Assembly (NCBI RefSeq): GCF_008632955.1
Contig: NZ_CP043959.1
Coordinates: 6,758,001-6,822,000 of the forward strand
DNA length: 64,000 nt
DNA from: Streptomyces tendae
GTDB lineage: Bacteria; Actinomycetota; Actinomycetes; Streptomycetales; Streptomycetaceae
Reading direction: 5' to 3'
This document shows, piece by piece, positions 35,301 through 43,461 of this stretch; within the stretch, counting starts at the first letter, position 1; every line of letters begins with the position of its first letter. Below the pieces are notes generated by a model. It searched no databases and was not told the DNA's origin. It saw only the letters and a program-made list of their open reading frames with translations. The translations under genes and the position numbers were made by a program.

Positions 35301-37105
35301 CACCGCAGGCTGTCGGTCAGCCGCCGCAGGCCGCCGCCTCGGCGCCGCAGGTCGCGGGGCAGCCCGCGCACCCGGTTGCCCCAGGGGCTCCCGTGCCCGA
35401 CGCCGGGCGTCACGACGCCGTGCCGCACGACCAGGCCGAGGACCACACCCCGCCGCAGCCGCATCCCACCAGCGCGCCGACGGGCCGCCGCCGGCGCGCG
35501 GTCGCTCCTCCCGCCGAGGCGGGTCAGGTGCCCGGCGTCCCCGCTCCCGCCACCCCCGAGCAGTGGGGGGCGGTGCCCCCGCAGGGTGCGCCCGCCCCGG
35601 CCGACGCCGTGGCCCAGGCACCGGCGCGGAACCCCGCCGCGGCGGCAGCCCCGCTCCCGCCGGCCCAGCCGCTGCCCGCCGAGGCCCCGCCCGCGCAGGG
35701 CACCCCGTCCGCCGGCACCCCGGTCCCTCAGCAGTGGCCCGCCGCCGGTGACACCTCCGGCGCCGGAACGCCCGTGCCGAACGCCGCGCAGCCCACGCCG
35801 TCCGGCGGTACGCCGCTGCCGCCCGAGGGCGCTCCGGCGCCGGACCGGCGGGCCGCCGCCCAGCCGCTGCCCGCCGAGGCCGCCGCGCCGACGGACCCCA
35901 ACTCGACGCAGGGCCGGGCGATCAGCGTGCGGACGCTGGGGCAGGGCGTGCCGTTCAACCGGCAGGCCGCCCAGGTCCAGCAGCCGTCGGCGTCGGCCAC
36001 GCCTCCCCCGCACCAGCCGGGCGGCTCCGGACGCCGTCGCAAGCTCGGCACGCGTCCCGACGCGGCTGCCGCCGCGACCGGCCAGACGTCCGCCGGTCCG
36101 CAGGCGCCCGGTGCGCAGGGCGCCCGTCCGCACCCGGCGGCCGAGCCCGCGCAGCCCGACCGCACGCCGGCCACCGCCCTCGCCCAGCCCCCGGCACAGC
36201 CGCAGCCGACGCCGGCCGGTCAGTCCCGGCTCGCGCCGTCCGCCGAGGGCACCGGACGTTCGTACGCGATAGGGGCGCCCGACGCGGACGCCGCCGAGGG
36301 ACCCGAGCCGCTGGACGGTCCGGGCGGGGCCGTGGAGGTGGCGGACCCGCCGCGTCCGCAGCCGATGGACGACGAACTGCCGCCGGAGCCGCTGGACAAC
36401 CCGCGCCGGCTGCTGGTGTGGCCCGCGCCGGACGTGTCGACGCAGCAGGCGCTGAGCGACCGCGGCTACCGGCCGGTGATCGTGCACTCGCGCGAGGAGG
36501 TCGACGCACAGATCGCGGCCTTCCCGGCGGCTCTGTTCGTCGACCCGCTGACCGGACCGATCACCCGGACCGCGCTGCAGTCGCTGCGTCAGGCGGCGGT
36601 GGCCGCAGAGGTGCCGGTGCTCGTCACGGCCGGACTCGGACAGGCATCCCGCGACGCCGCGTACGGCGCCGACCCCGCCGTGCTGCTGAAGGCGCTCGCC
36701 CCTCGGGACAGCGAGCAGCACCCGCCGCGCGTGCTGCTGGTCGAGGAGCACGCGGAGATCGCGCTGGCCCTGACGAGCACGCTGGAACGGCGTGGCATGC
36801 AGGTCGCACGGGCCGCGAGCGACGCCGACGCGGTGGCGCTGGCGGGTCAGTTCCGGCCCAACCTGGTCGTGATGGACCTGATGCAGGTGCACCGGCAGGC
36901 CGGTCAGGCCGGGATCATCGACTGGCTGCGGGCGAACGGACAGCTCACCCGCACCCCGCTGGTCGTCTACACGGCCGCCGTCGACGCGGCCGACCTGCCC
37001 CGGCTGGCCTCCGGCGAGACGGTGCTGTTCCTCGCGGAGCGGTCCACCAGCGACGCGGTGCAGGATCGCATCGTCGACCTGCTCTCCCGCATCGGGACGA
37101 ACTGA
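32378..37105 (+). CDS. Giant PAS/pseudo-histidine-kinase/pseudo-receiver protein
   Basis: A 1575-residue cytoplasmic protein. Order: PAS domain (~10-150; ILDALPDALVLVNANGTVVNAN), second PAS (~150-270; ILRAASEGVVGTDTDGRIVLVNPAAAQ), coiled coil (~270-350), kinase-like domain (~350-560), a ~780-residue Gln/Pro/Ala-rich linker with RRRRAR-type islands, and two receiver-like domains (~1345-1430, ~1435-1570). The H-box reads LLGGSLRGPLDELRREL with no His; the N box (LAHLVADVAGV) lacks the Asn residues; the last receiver has EE for the acidic pair but keeps VVMDLM and YTAA. GTG 32378 follows AGGGAGGAAG. A scaffold or signal integrator is more likely than a kinase. Confidence 0.88.
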   Translation: MSSRPSRGAARLAAILDALPDALVLVNANGTVVNANTIALEAFEAPGTALVGRGLLDLLPEFDSKLIPGSMRRPDHIDPRGRTKPTRMIARRTDGTEFPVEVTSANLENTQHTYDSYGYSGDELLMLVVRDLSGTVDTEAELARSQRQTEMILRAASEGVVGTDTDGRIVLVNPAAAQILGYRAGELGGRELHTLVLHSRADGSPFPYSESPLADTLRSGRKHRVRGQVLYAKNGDKLPVDLTTAPVRDGDQLVGAVMTFLDRRPYDALLQEKEDAERAHAEELERLAEEHGSELTALRQSHVTEVEELQEKHAEELAAYEERYAALGEREKDRYEALAARHDQLLTLLGGSLRGPLDELRRELAALAADDAGQLWPEANQVLHHLSAGYSRITTLIDNVLGYQRLDAGTEQIARTKVMLDAVVAAGVDGAVELIGPGRVQFAVHAPPIEAEVDPRLLATALAHLVADVAGVDATGNTPLSAGGYLDNTVVVAAAQRGEVVRIEVRGPYGGGDPVHEPVVRGIVRAHGGVLQTHEVPGMSGSAFVLEVPIGGGAGVVPAPRRDAAVPAEEGAAPAEPASSGGRRRARRASVDAFLASDTPGGDDAPATDAAQPTGRRRRRAAAAEPAQPQLPAQASGEDTSGSGGTGRRRGRPAEAAPAAVRAEVELAGAGGAGVSEGAVVTAAEHAAGAAASNTGLGGTVPPQGVPAPSGRRARRAAGDQPALAPALPAAGGTDGAPQAGVAVHVPAQGPGQQQTEPTGRRRRALAAANERAAAQEAAPRTVFALPPAGADQDEPTAPAGQAEVVGQAPQAGVLPGQQGAGPAPQATVPAQAAGVPGQAAGAVQGAGAVQVPVAPGQVAGGAQVPVAPGQVAGGQDVQGVQAGGPVMPGALPDGQAAPQAHAPQMPQAPQAAQAPQMSRAPQPVTSAAQPVPPHPQVPGSAAQPVAPHLQPVVANPQAPQPVPPTSQQAAAAQAPQAVGQPPQAAASAPQVAGQPAHPVAPGAPVPDAGRHDAVPHDQAEDHTPPQPHPTSAPTGRRRRAVAPPAEAGQVPGVPAPATPEQWGAVPPQGAPAPADAVAQAPARNPAAAAAPLPPAQPLPAEAPPAQGTPSAGTPVPQQWPAAGDTSGAGTPVPNAAQPTPSGGTPLPPEGAPAPDRRAAAQPLPAEAAAPTDPNSTQGRAISVRTLGQGVPFNRQAAQVQQPSASATPPPHQPGGSGRRRKLGTRPDAAAAATGQTSAGPQAPGAQGARPHPAAEPAQPDRTPATALAQPPAQPQPTPAGQSRLAPSAEGTGRSYAIGAPDADAAEGPEPLDGPGGAVEVADPPRPQPMDDELPPEPLDNPRRLLVWPAPDVSTQQALSDRGYRPVIVHSREEVDAQIAAFPAALFVDPLTGPITRTALQSLRQAAVAAEVPVLVTAGLGQASRDAAYGADPAVLLKALAPRDSEQHPPRVLLVEEHAEIALALTSTLERRGMQVARAASDADAVALAGQFRPNLVVMDLMQVHRQAGQAGIIDWLRANGQLTRTPLVVYTAAVDAADLPRLASGETVLFLAERSTSDAVQDRIVDLLSRIGTN

Positions 37106-37120
37106 CGTCCGCAGGGACGC

Positions 37121-37192
37121 GGGACTCCGGGACTCCGGGACTCCGGGACTCCGGGACTCCGGGACTCCGGGACTACGGGGCTCCGGGACTAC
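37121..37192. repeat. 8-bp tandem repeat, nine units
   Basis: GGGACTCC repeated six times without change, then three variant units (GGGACTAC, GGGGCTCC, GGGACTAC), starting 16 bp after the preceding gene. The rest of 37106-37509 shows no supported gene. Simple arrays like this can vary in copy number by slippage. Confidence 0.95.
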
Positions 37193-37509
37193 GGGGTCGA
37201 CGACCGTCCGCCGGACGCGGTTTCAACCGGCCGTACGCCGGTGCCGGCACCGGATGTCCGTCGGACGCTGAGCGCCTGGCCACACGCGGACACCGGGACC
37301 AACTGACCGTTCGCCACCGAACTCCGGGCTCCGGGCACCGCAACCTGCCGCCGGGCAGCGGAACCACTGGCACCTGCCGCCGGGCACCACCTGCCCGTCC
37401 GCCGGACCACCTGGGCTCCCCGGGCGCAGGCCCTGACAGAACCGCGCCGGGCGGTGGGCGCTTCCCGCGCTCATCGCCCGGCGCACGTCCGGTCCCTCAC
37501 CCGCTCCGG

Positions 37510-39165
37510 TCAGATCTGCGTGACGTCCAGCGTCCCCTCCGCGTACTGCCGGCGCAGCACCTTCTTGTCGAACTTGCCCACGCTGGTCTTCGGCACCGCC
37601 TCGATCACCGTCCAGCGCTCCGGGAGCTGCCACTTGGCGACCCGGCGCTCCTCCTGGAGGAAGGCGCGCAGGGTGGTGAAGTCGGCGGTGGCGCCCTCCT
37701 TGAGGACGACGGTGGCCAGCGGGCGCTCGCCCCACTTGTCGTCGGGTACGGCGACCACGGCGGCCTCGGCGACGTCCGGGTGCGCCATCAGCGCGTTCTC
37801 CAGCTCCACCGAGGAGATCCACTCGCCGCCCGACTTGATGACGTCCTTGGCACGGTCGGTCAGGGTGAGGAAGCCGTCCGCGCTGATGGTGCCGACGTCA
37901 CCGGTCTTGAGCCAGCCGTCCTCGCTGAACTTGTCGGCCGGGCGCAGAGGTTCGGCGTCGGGGCCGTTGTAGTAGGCGCCCGCGATCCACGGGCCGCGGA
38001 CCTCCAGCTCGCCGGCGGACTCGCCGTCCCAGGGGAGGCGTTCGCCGCCGGGGCCGGTGAGGCGGGCCTCGACGCCGGCCGGGAAGCGGCCCTGGGTCAG
38101 CCGGTAGGCGAACTCCTCGTCGGTGCCGACGGCGTGGGCCGGCGGGCGGGCGACGGTGCCGAGCGGGGAGGTCTCCGTCATGCCCCAGGCGTGGCAGACC
38201 CGCATGCCCAGCTTGTCGAACGCCTCCATCAGGGAGGGCGGACAGGCGGAGCCGCCGATGGTCACCTGGGTGAGGGCGGAGACGTTGCGCGGGCGGGCGG
38301 TGAGCTCCGCGAGCAGGCCCTGCCAGATGGTGGGCACGGCGGCGGCGTGGGTCGGCTTCTCGCTCTCGATCATCTCGGCGAGCGGGGCGGGCTGCAGGAA
38401 GCGGTCCGGCATCAGCATGTTGACGCCGGACATGAAGGTGGCGTGCGGCAGGCCCCAGGCGTTGACGTGGAACTGCGGGACGACGACCAGGGAGGTGTCC
38501 TGGTCGGTCAGCCCCATCGACTGGGTCATGTTCACCTGCATCGAGTGCAGGTAGATCGAACGGTGGCTGTAGACCACGCCCTTGGGGTCGCCGGTCGTCC
38601 CGGAGGTGTAGCACATGGCGGCGGCGGCCCGCTCGTCCAGCTCCGGCCAGTCGTAGGCGACGGGCCGGCCGGCGAGCAGGTCCTCGTACTCGTGCACCCG
38701 TACGTCGGCGGCGGCCAGGGCGGAGCGGTCGCCGGGGCCGGAGACGACCACGTGCTCCAGGGTCTTGAGGTGCGGCAGCAGCGGGGCGATCAGGGGGATC
38801 AGCGAGCCGTTGACGATGACCACCCGGTCGGCGGCGTGGTTGACGATCCACGCGAGCTGCTCGGCCGGAAGGCGCAGGTTCAGGGTGTGGAGCACGGCGC
38901 CCATGGACGGAATCGCGAAGTACGCCTCGACGTGCTCGGCGTTGTTCCACATCAGGGTGGCGACCCGTTCGTCGCCCGTGACACCGAGGTCCTCGCGCAG
39001 GGCGTGCGCCAGCTGGGCAGCGCGGGCGCCGATCTCCGCGTAGGAACGACGCTGCGGGGCTCCCTCGCCGGTCCAGGTGATCACCTGCGAAGTGCCGTGG
39101 ATCGACGACCCGTGGGTCAGGATCCTCGAGATCAGCAGCGGTACGTCCTGCATGGTGCTCAGCAC
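37510..39165 (-). CDS. Long-chain/medium-chain acyl-CoA synthetase
   Basis: A 551-residue AMP-forming ligase that activates a fatty acid to acyl-AMP and then acyl-CoA. The AMP-binding motif CYTSGTTGDPKGVVYSHRS is intact, as are AWGMTETSPLG, the GWLKTGDVGTISADGFLTLTDRAKD hinge and the C-terminal catalytic lysine in PKTSVGKFDKK. The GTG at 39165 follows AGGAGG by 5 bp; a longer frame to 39225 and an ATG at 39153 are less likely. Chain length cannot be deduced. Upstream lies the SigE-family sigma gene on the same strand, 146 bp away. Confidence 0.95.
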   Translation of the reverse strand: MLSTMQDVPLLISRILTHGSSIHGTSQVITWTGEGAPQRRSYAEIGARAAQLAHALREDLGVTGDERVATLMWNNAEHVEAYFAIPSMGAVLHTLNLRLPAEQLAWIVNHAADRVVIVNGSLIPLIAPLLPHLKTLEHVVVSGPGDRSALAAADVRVHEYEDLLAGRPVAYDWPELDERAAAAMCYTSGTTGDPKGVVYSHRSIYLHSMQVNMTQSMGLTDQDTSLVVVPQFHVNAWGLPHATFMSGVNMLMPDRFLQPAPLAEMIESEKPTHAAAVPTIWQGLLAELTARPRNVSALTQVTIGGSACPPSLMEAFDKLGMRVCHAWGMTETSPLGTVARPPAHAVGTDEEFAYRLTQGRFPAGVEARLTGPGGERLPWDGESAGELEVRGPWIAGAYYNGPDAEPLRPADKFSEDGWLKTGDVGTISADGFLTLTDRAKDVIKSGGEWISSVELENALMAHPDVAEAAVVAVPDDKWGERPLATVVLKEGATADFTTLRAFLQEERRVAKWQLPERWTVIEAVPKTSVGKFDKKVLRRQYAEGTLDVTQI

Positions 39166-39311
39166 GGCGTCCTCCTGGGCGACATTGCCTGGCGTCGGTA
39201 CGGGTTGCGCTGATTGTGCGCACATACCGCGCGGTATGTCACTAGGGGAGCGGATGATCGATCACGCTCCGCCGGACGACGTTTTCCGTCAGGTTCCGCT
39301 CATGTTCCCCC

Positions 39312-39872
39312 TCACTTCCGAACAAGCCCCAGCTCAGCGTCCTCACGCAGCTTGCCGAGCGCCCTCGACACGGCGGACTTCACCGTCCCGACCGAGACGC
39401 CGAGCACCTCGGCCGTCTGCGCCTCGCTGAGATCCTCGTAGTACCGGAGCACGACCATCGCCCGCTGCCGTGCCGGCAGGCGCATGATCGCCCGCCACAT
39501 CGCGTCGCGCAGCGCCTGCTGCTCGGCGGGGTCGTCGCCGCCGGGCACCGGGTCGGGCTCGGGCAGCTCGTCGCAGGCGAACTCGTCGACCTTGCGCTTG
39601 CGCCACTGCGAGGTGCGCGTGTTCACCAGCGCGCGGCGCACATAGCCGTCGAGCGCCCGGTGGTCCTCTATCCGCTCCCAGGCGACGTAGGTCTTGGCGA
39701 GCGCGGTCTGCAGCAGGTCCTCCGCGTCGCTGGGGTTTCCGGTCAGCGACCGGGCGGTCCGCAGGAGCACCGGCTGGCGGGCCCTCATATACGACGAGAA
39801 GGACGCGTACGGGAGGGTCTGCGTCGCCGGAGCAGCGGCGTTCGAAGCTCTGGTGCAGACGGGTGTGGTCAT
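39312..39872 (-). CDS. SigE-family ECF-like sigma factor
   Basis: A 186-residue two-domain sigma factor. Region 2 is FSSYMRARQPVLLRTARSLTGNPSDAEDLLQTALAKTYVAWERI; region 4 is LPARQRAMVVLRYYEDLSEAQTAEVLGVSVGTVKSAVSRAL. This matches the actinobacterial group annotated as SigE family. No anti-sigma gene is adjacent. The ATG at 39872 is chosen; the same frame continues far upstream without conserved sequence. The 299-bp gap before the next gene is C-rich and shows nothing else. Confidence 0.92.
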   Translation of the reverse strand: MTTPVCTRASNAAAPATQTLPYASFSSYMRARQPVLLRTARSLTGNPSDAEDLLQTALAKTYVAWERIEDHRALDGYVRRALVNTRTSQWRKRKVDEFACDELPEPDPVPGGDDPAEQQALRDAMWRAIMRLPARQRAMVVLRYYEDLSEAQTAEVLGVSVGTVKSAVSRALGKLREDAELGLVRK

Positions 39873-40171
39873 GTCGTCCACGCTATGAGCGGGTCCCGCC
39901 CGGCGGATCGCCCGCAGGTCCCGAAGCCGGATCCCCCTCAGGTTGTAGGGGTGGGGCCCGCCCCACCTACTGGAGGTGGACGAGCGGATGAGGGGTCCTG
40001 CGGGTCGCCCCTGAAGGCCGTGCCCGGCGCGCGACCGGCCGCGGGCGGCGCAGACGCCCCCCGGCCACGCCTGCGCGGCGGCACCGTGGCGCCGCCGCAC
40101 GGACGTCCTCCCCCCGGTCGTGCTCCCCCCGGTTCGTACTCCCCCTTCTCCGTCGGAGACCCCCCTCTCCG

Positions 40172-40456
40172 TCAGATCGCGGGCCACCAGAAGGGGGCGA
40201 AGCTGATGGCCACGTTGTCCTCTCCCTGGTTGACGTTCGTGAACGCGGAGCCGTTGACCTGGGCGGTATTGCTCTCGTTCTCGGCGCCCCAGCCCGTTGC
40301 CTGCTGCTGGGTCGTGGCGGAGTTGCCGAAGTTGTCTCCGCCGACTCCGGTACCGAGGGCGCCGTTGTCCGCCGTCGCGACCCCGGCGAACAGAGCGGCA
40401 GCGAGCGGGAGCGCGGAGACGGCGGCGATGACGCGGGCGGTACGGATGCTTGCCAT
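40172..40456 (-). CDS. Small secreted Asn/Gln/Gly-rich protein
   Basis: A 94-residue protein with a good signal peptide (TARVIAAVSALPLAAALFAGVATA) and a ~65-residue mature chain rich in N, G, Q, T: DNFGNSATTQQQATGWGAEN, then SAFTNVNQGEDN, ending in FWWPAI. No cysteine. The FGNSAT stretch recalls rodlins, the surface proteins that organise chaplin fibrils, but overall similarity is too short to claim membership. ATG 40456 follows GGAGGGAACACAAC. The 356 bp upstream to 40812 hold no other clear gene. Likely exported to the hyphal surface. Confidence 0.8.
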   Translation of the reverse strand: MASIRTARVIAAVSALPLAAALFAGVATADNGALGTGVGGDNFGNSATTQQQATGWGAENESNTAQVNGSAFTNVNQGEDNVAISFAPFWWPAI

Positions 40457-40812
40457 GTTGTGTTCCCTCCAGAACCAAGAACGCACCGGCTCGTGGCCGA
40501 CCATGCGTGAACTACGGCTTTCACCAGGGAAGTTGTCCCCCCGCCCTGGTGCTGTGCACGACGTCGCAAGATCAGGATTGCCCACCGGACCGCGCCGAAC
40601 CACCCCGGAAGCCCTGATTCGCACGCAAGCGTGAGAACTCGCCGATAAACCCCTACTCGACCCCGATTCACGAGCCGTCGACCATCAGGCGGTGCCGGCC
40701 CCGGCACCCCAAGGGAGGAAGCGTTCCGGCACCCCGCCGACACCCCGTCCTCTCCGGGCGCGCCGCACGGCACCCCCTTCCCTTCTTCGAACGCATGTAC
40801 GAAAATAGGTCC

Positions 40813-41677
40813 ATGGCCACCACCGACCGGCAGGCCACGACGCTGGCCCTCGCACACGCCCTGTCAGCCGCCGAGCGCGGACTGGCCGTCCTCCCCCTCT
40901 CCCGCACCAAGCTCCCGGCCCTGCGTTCCCCCACCGCGACGACCCGGCACGGCGCGGCCGCGCTGCCACGGCGAGTGCGGCCGCTTCGGCCACGGCGTGT
41001 ACGACGCGTCCACCGACCCCACCCGGATCCGCGCCCTGTTCGCCGCCGCGCCCCGCGCCACCGGCTACGGCATCGCCTGCGGCCTGCCCCCGCACCACCT
41101 CGTCGGCGTGGACCTGGACACGAAGAACGGCACGGACCCCGCCGCCGCCCTGCGCGCACTCGCCTCCCGCCACCGCTTCACCGTCCCGCCCACGGTCGTC
41201 GTCCTCACCCCGAGCGGCGGCCGCCACCTCTGGCTGAGCGGGCCGCCCGACGTCGTCGTCCCCAACTCCGCCGGGCGCCTCGCCCCCGGCATCGACATCC
41301 GGGGCGCCGGCGGCTACCTCGTCGGCCCCGGCTCCCGTACGGAACACGGCACATACACGGCCGCCCCCGGCACCGCGCACCTCGCCCCCGCAGCCTGCCC
41401 GCCCGCCCTGCTGCGCCTGCTCCTGCCGCCGCCCCGCGCGCACCATCCGACACCACCGTCCGCGGGCGGGCACGGCCAGGGCCTGGTGCAGTTCGTCCTC
41501 GGGGCGCACGAGGGCCAGCGCAACACCCGGCTGTTCTGGGCGGCCTGCCGCGCCTACGAGGACGGCATCGGTCCGGCCCTGCTGGACCCCCTGGTCGACG
41601 CGGCCCGCGCCACGGGTCTGTCCGAGCGCGAGGCCCGCGCGACGATCGCCTCGGCCGCCCGCATGACCGGCCACTGA
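40813..41677 (+). pseudogene. Bifunctional DNA primase/polymerase (Prim-Pol) protein, apparent frameshift
   Basis: Prim-Pol N-terminal domain protein encoded in more than one frame. ATG 40813 gives ALAHALSAAERGLAVLPLSRTKLPALRSP; the continuation is in another frame from about 40964: CHGECGRFGHGVYDASTDPTRIRALF, then GYGIACGLPPHHLVGVDLDTK with the expected DxD-like metal site, to the stop at 41677. Between them HRDDPARRG appears in the third frame, so two one-base losses near 40928-40960, one perhaps in the C5 run at 40928, explain it. The track-like start at GTG 40997 has no ribosome binding site. Pseudogene or sequence errors. Confidence 0.75.
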
Positions 41678-41757
41678 CGCCGCCGCTCCCCACCCCGCCG
41701 GACCGCCTCGCCCTCTCCCACGCCCCCGCTCCCGCCCGGAAAAATCGAAAGCCCCAC

Positions 41758-42216
41758 ATGCACCAGCGCCATAAAGTGCCGACCATGGCACTCTCCCGCG
41801 TCGTCCTCGCCTCGGGCCGCCCGGTCGACCTCACCGAGCTGCGCCTGTCGTCGACGTACGGGGAAGTGCTCGAGGGATACCCCTGCAAGCCGCTGAACGA
41901 CCTCACGATCGCCGGGCTGCTCCGGTCCGCCGAACACACCCGCCACGGCGGCCCGGTGCATCTGATCCCGCCGAAGCGTGAGTACCCCGACCAGTACGCG
42001 GGCGGCTTCGGTCCGGTGGAGGTGCTGCCCGCCGTGACCTGCGTCGGCAGCTTCCGCTCCGAGGCGCTCGACCCGGACCACGACCGCGCCCTGTACCGCT
42101 CCCGTCTCACCGTGGTCTGGTTCCAGCCGACGTCGCGCATCCCCTCGGGCCGTGACGCGGAGTCGGCCCTGCTGGACGTGGACTGGGAGCGACTCGCCAC
42201 CGACGAGGAACTGTGA
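41758..42216 (+). CDS. Hypothetical cytoplasmic protein
   Basis: A 152-residue protein of no assigned family. It has SRVVLASGRPVDLTELRLSSTYGEVLEGYPC, a conserved-looking start, and VVWFQPTSRIPSGRDAESALLDVDWERLA near the end. Two starts are possible: ATG 41758 with GAAAG 7 bp upstream, or ATG 41785. Its stop overlaps the GTG start of the DinB gene (GTGA), so the two are translationally coupled. No signal peptide or membrane helix. Confidence 0.8.
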   Translation: MHQRHKVPTMALSRVVLASGRPVDLTELRLSSTYGEVLEGYPCKPLNDLTIAGLLRSAEHTRHGGPVHLIPPKREYPDQYAGGFGPVEVLPAVTCVGSFRSEALDPDHDRALYRSRLTVVWFQPTSRIPSGRDAESALLDVDWERLATDEEL

Positions 42217-42761
42217 CCGCATCTTCCCCCGCCGCTTCCCCCGCCGCCTCGCGCACCGGTCTGCTGCGCCGGCAGTTCGACCTGACCTGGTCCCTGTTCG
42301 AGTACCACCTGGAGCGTCTGGAGCCGGAGGACTTCCTCTGGGAGCCGGCCCCGCACTGCTGGACCGTGCGCCGCGCCGCCGACGGCACCTGGGTCCCCGA
42401 CTGGGCGGAGACCGAGCCGGACCCCGTCCCGGTGCCCACCATCGCCTGGGTGAGCTGGCACATCGGCTGGTGGTGGAGCGTCACCCTGGACCACGCGCGC
42501 GGGGTCCGCCCCCGGGAGCGGACCGAGATCACCTGGCCGGGTGAGGGAGCCGCGACCGTCGACGGGCTCCGCGCGCTGCGCGCGGAATGGCTCGCGTACC
42601 TGGACGGCGTGACCGACGCGGACCTGGACGCCACGGCGCCCTTCCCCTGGCCGCACGACCCGGCCCGCACCAAGGCCGACATGATCGCCTGGGTGAACGC
42701 CGAACTGATGAAGAACATCGCGGAGATCGGTCAGCTCCGCCTGATCCGGGCGGCGTCATGA
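42213..42761 (+). CDS. DinB family protein
   Basis: A 182-residue four-helix-bundle protein. Family features are the first helix with LLRRQFDLTWSLFEYHLERL, the central TIAWVSWHIGWWWSVTLDHA with the metal-binding His, and WVNAELMKNIAEIGQLRLIR at the end. DinB proteins include thiol-dependent transferases such as mycothiol enzymes, but no substrate can be assigned. GTG start overlaps the previous stop. Confidence 0.9.
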   Translation: MTASSPAASPAASRTGLLRRQFDLTWSLFEYHLERLEPEDFLWEPAPHCWTVRRAADGTWVPDWAETEPDPVPVPTIAWVSWHIGWWWSVTLDHARGVRPRERTEITWPGEGAATVDGLRALRAEWLAYLDGVTDADLDATAPFPWPHDPARTKADMIAWVNAELMKNIAEIGQLRLIRAAS

Positions 42762-42881
42762 CCGTGGACACCTCAGCCGACGGGACCGTCGGCCGGCCGC
42801 CGCGGAGCCTGCTCGCCCTGGACCGGGCGCGCGCCCGCCCGCTCACTGAGCTCCCGGCCGGCGAACGAGGGGAGGGTGGCC

Positions 42882-43208
42882 GTGCACCAGCGGTGGCCGG
42901 AAGGACCGCACGCCGATCCGGACGCGGCGAGAGCCCGGTACAACGCAGGCGTGAGGGAGTCCCGCCGTTCGGTGCGTGACTTCTTCCGCACGGACATGCC
43001 GGCAGCACACCTGGGCGCCGCCGTCACGGTCTTCGCCTGCGTCCTCGCGGGAGTGGCCTGGTCACCGGCCGCAGCGATGATCGTGGCCGGCGTCTTCGCC
43101 GCACTGTTCACCGTCGCCCTGACCGTGGGACGCCTGACCGGCAGGCGAGGGCGGAACGCCGTGCGCACCGCTTACAAGGTCACCTTCGGCTGGACGAGCT
43201 GGGTCTGA
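42882..43208 (+). CDS. Small two-helix membrane protein
   Basis: About 108 residues: a charged N-terminus (HQRWPEGPHADPDAARARYNAGV), two membrane helices at about 42-62 and 65-85, and a basic C-terminal tail. GTG 42882 is preceded by GGGGAGGGTGG; the GTG at 42876 would place that site inside the gene. A strong terminator follows. Function unknown. Confidence 0.75.
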   Translation: MHQRWPEGPHADPDAARARYNAGVRESRRSVRDFFRTDMPAAHLGAAVTVFACVLAGVAWSPAAAMIVAGVFAALFTVALTVGRLTGRRGRNAVRTAYKVTFGWTSWV

Positions 43209-43225
43209 CCCCCGGGCACACCCAC

Positions 43226-43264
43226 AAGAACGGCCCCCGACCGGTCAGGCCGGGGGCCGTTCTT
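43226..43264 (+). terminator. Terminator after the small membrane protein
   Basis: Stem AAGAACGGCCCCCG / CGGGGGCCGTTCTT, 14 bp, 18 bp after the stop. The sequence that follows it matches the region downstream of tRNA-Ser(TGA) at 45.04 kb. Confidence 0.85.
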
Positions 43265-43274
43265 ACTGCGCTCA

Positions 43275-43290
43275 GCGCGGAGGCGGTGGG
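43275..43290. repeat. Left copy of the tRNA-Ser(TGA) 3' end (possible attachment site)
   Basis: GCGCGGAGGCGGTGGG here is identical to 45089-45104, which covers the last 12 nt of tRNA-Ser(TGA), its discriminator and three flanking bases. Terminator-like sequence precedes both copies. They bracket the unusual 43.3-45.1 kb segment, as attL and attR would. Confidence 0.55.
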
Positions 43291-43461
43291 GGTACGCAGC
43301 GCCGGGTCACCCCCAAGCCCGGCCGCTTAATCTCGCATCTACCCCGCCGTACAACCATCCTGCCGTGAGGTTCGTCTGATCACGCAGTCAAAAGGTTGAT
43401 CGAATCGCTCGGTCCGGCGTGGAGATAGCGCTGCGGGCCCTCATCACTCTTGAGGAAGCAC

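Noticed and set aside
42758-42979. Frame starting ATG inside the DinB stop (MTVDTSADGTVGRPPRS)
   Set aside because: Overlap is tempting, but the translation becomes Arg/Gly-rich and runs across the well-supported start of the next gene at 42882.
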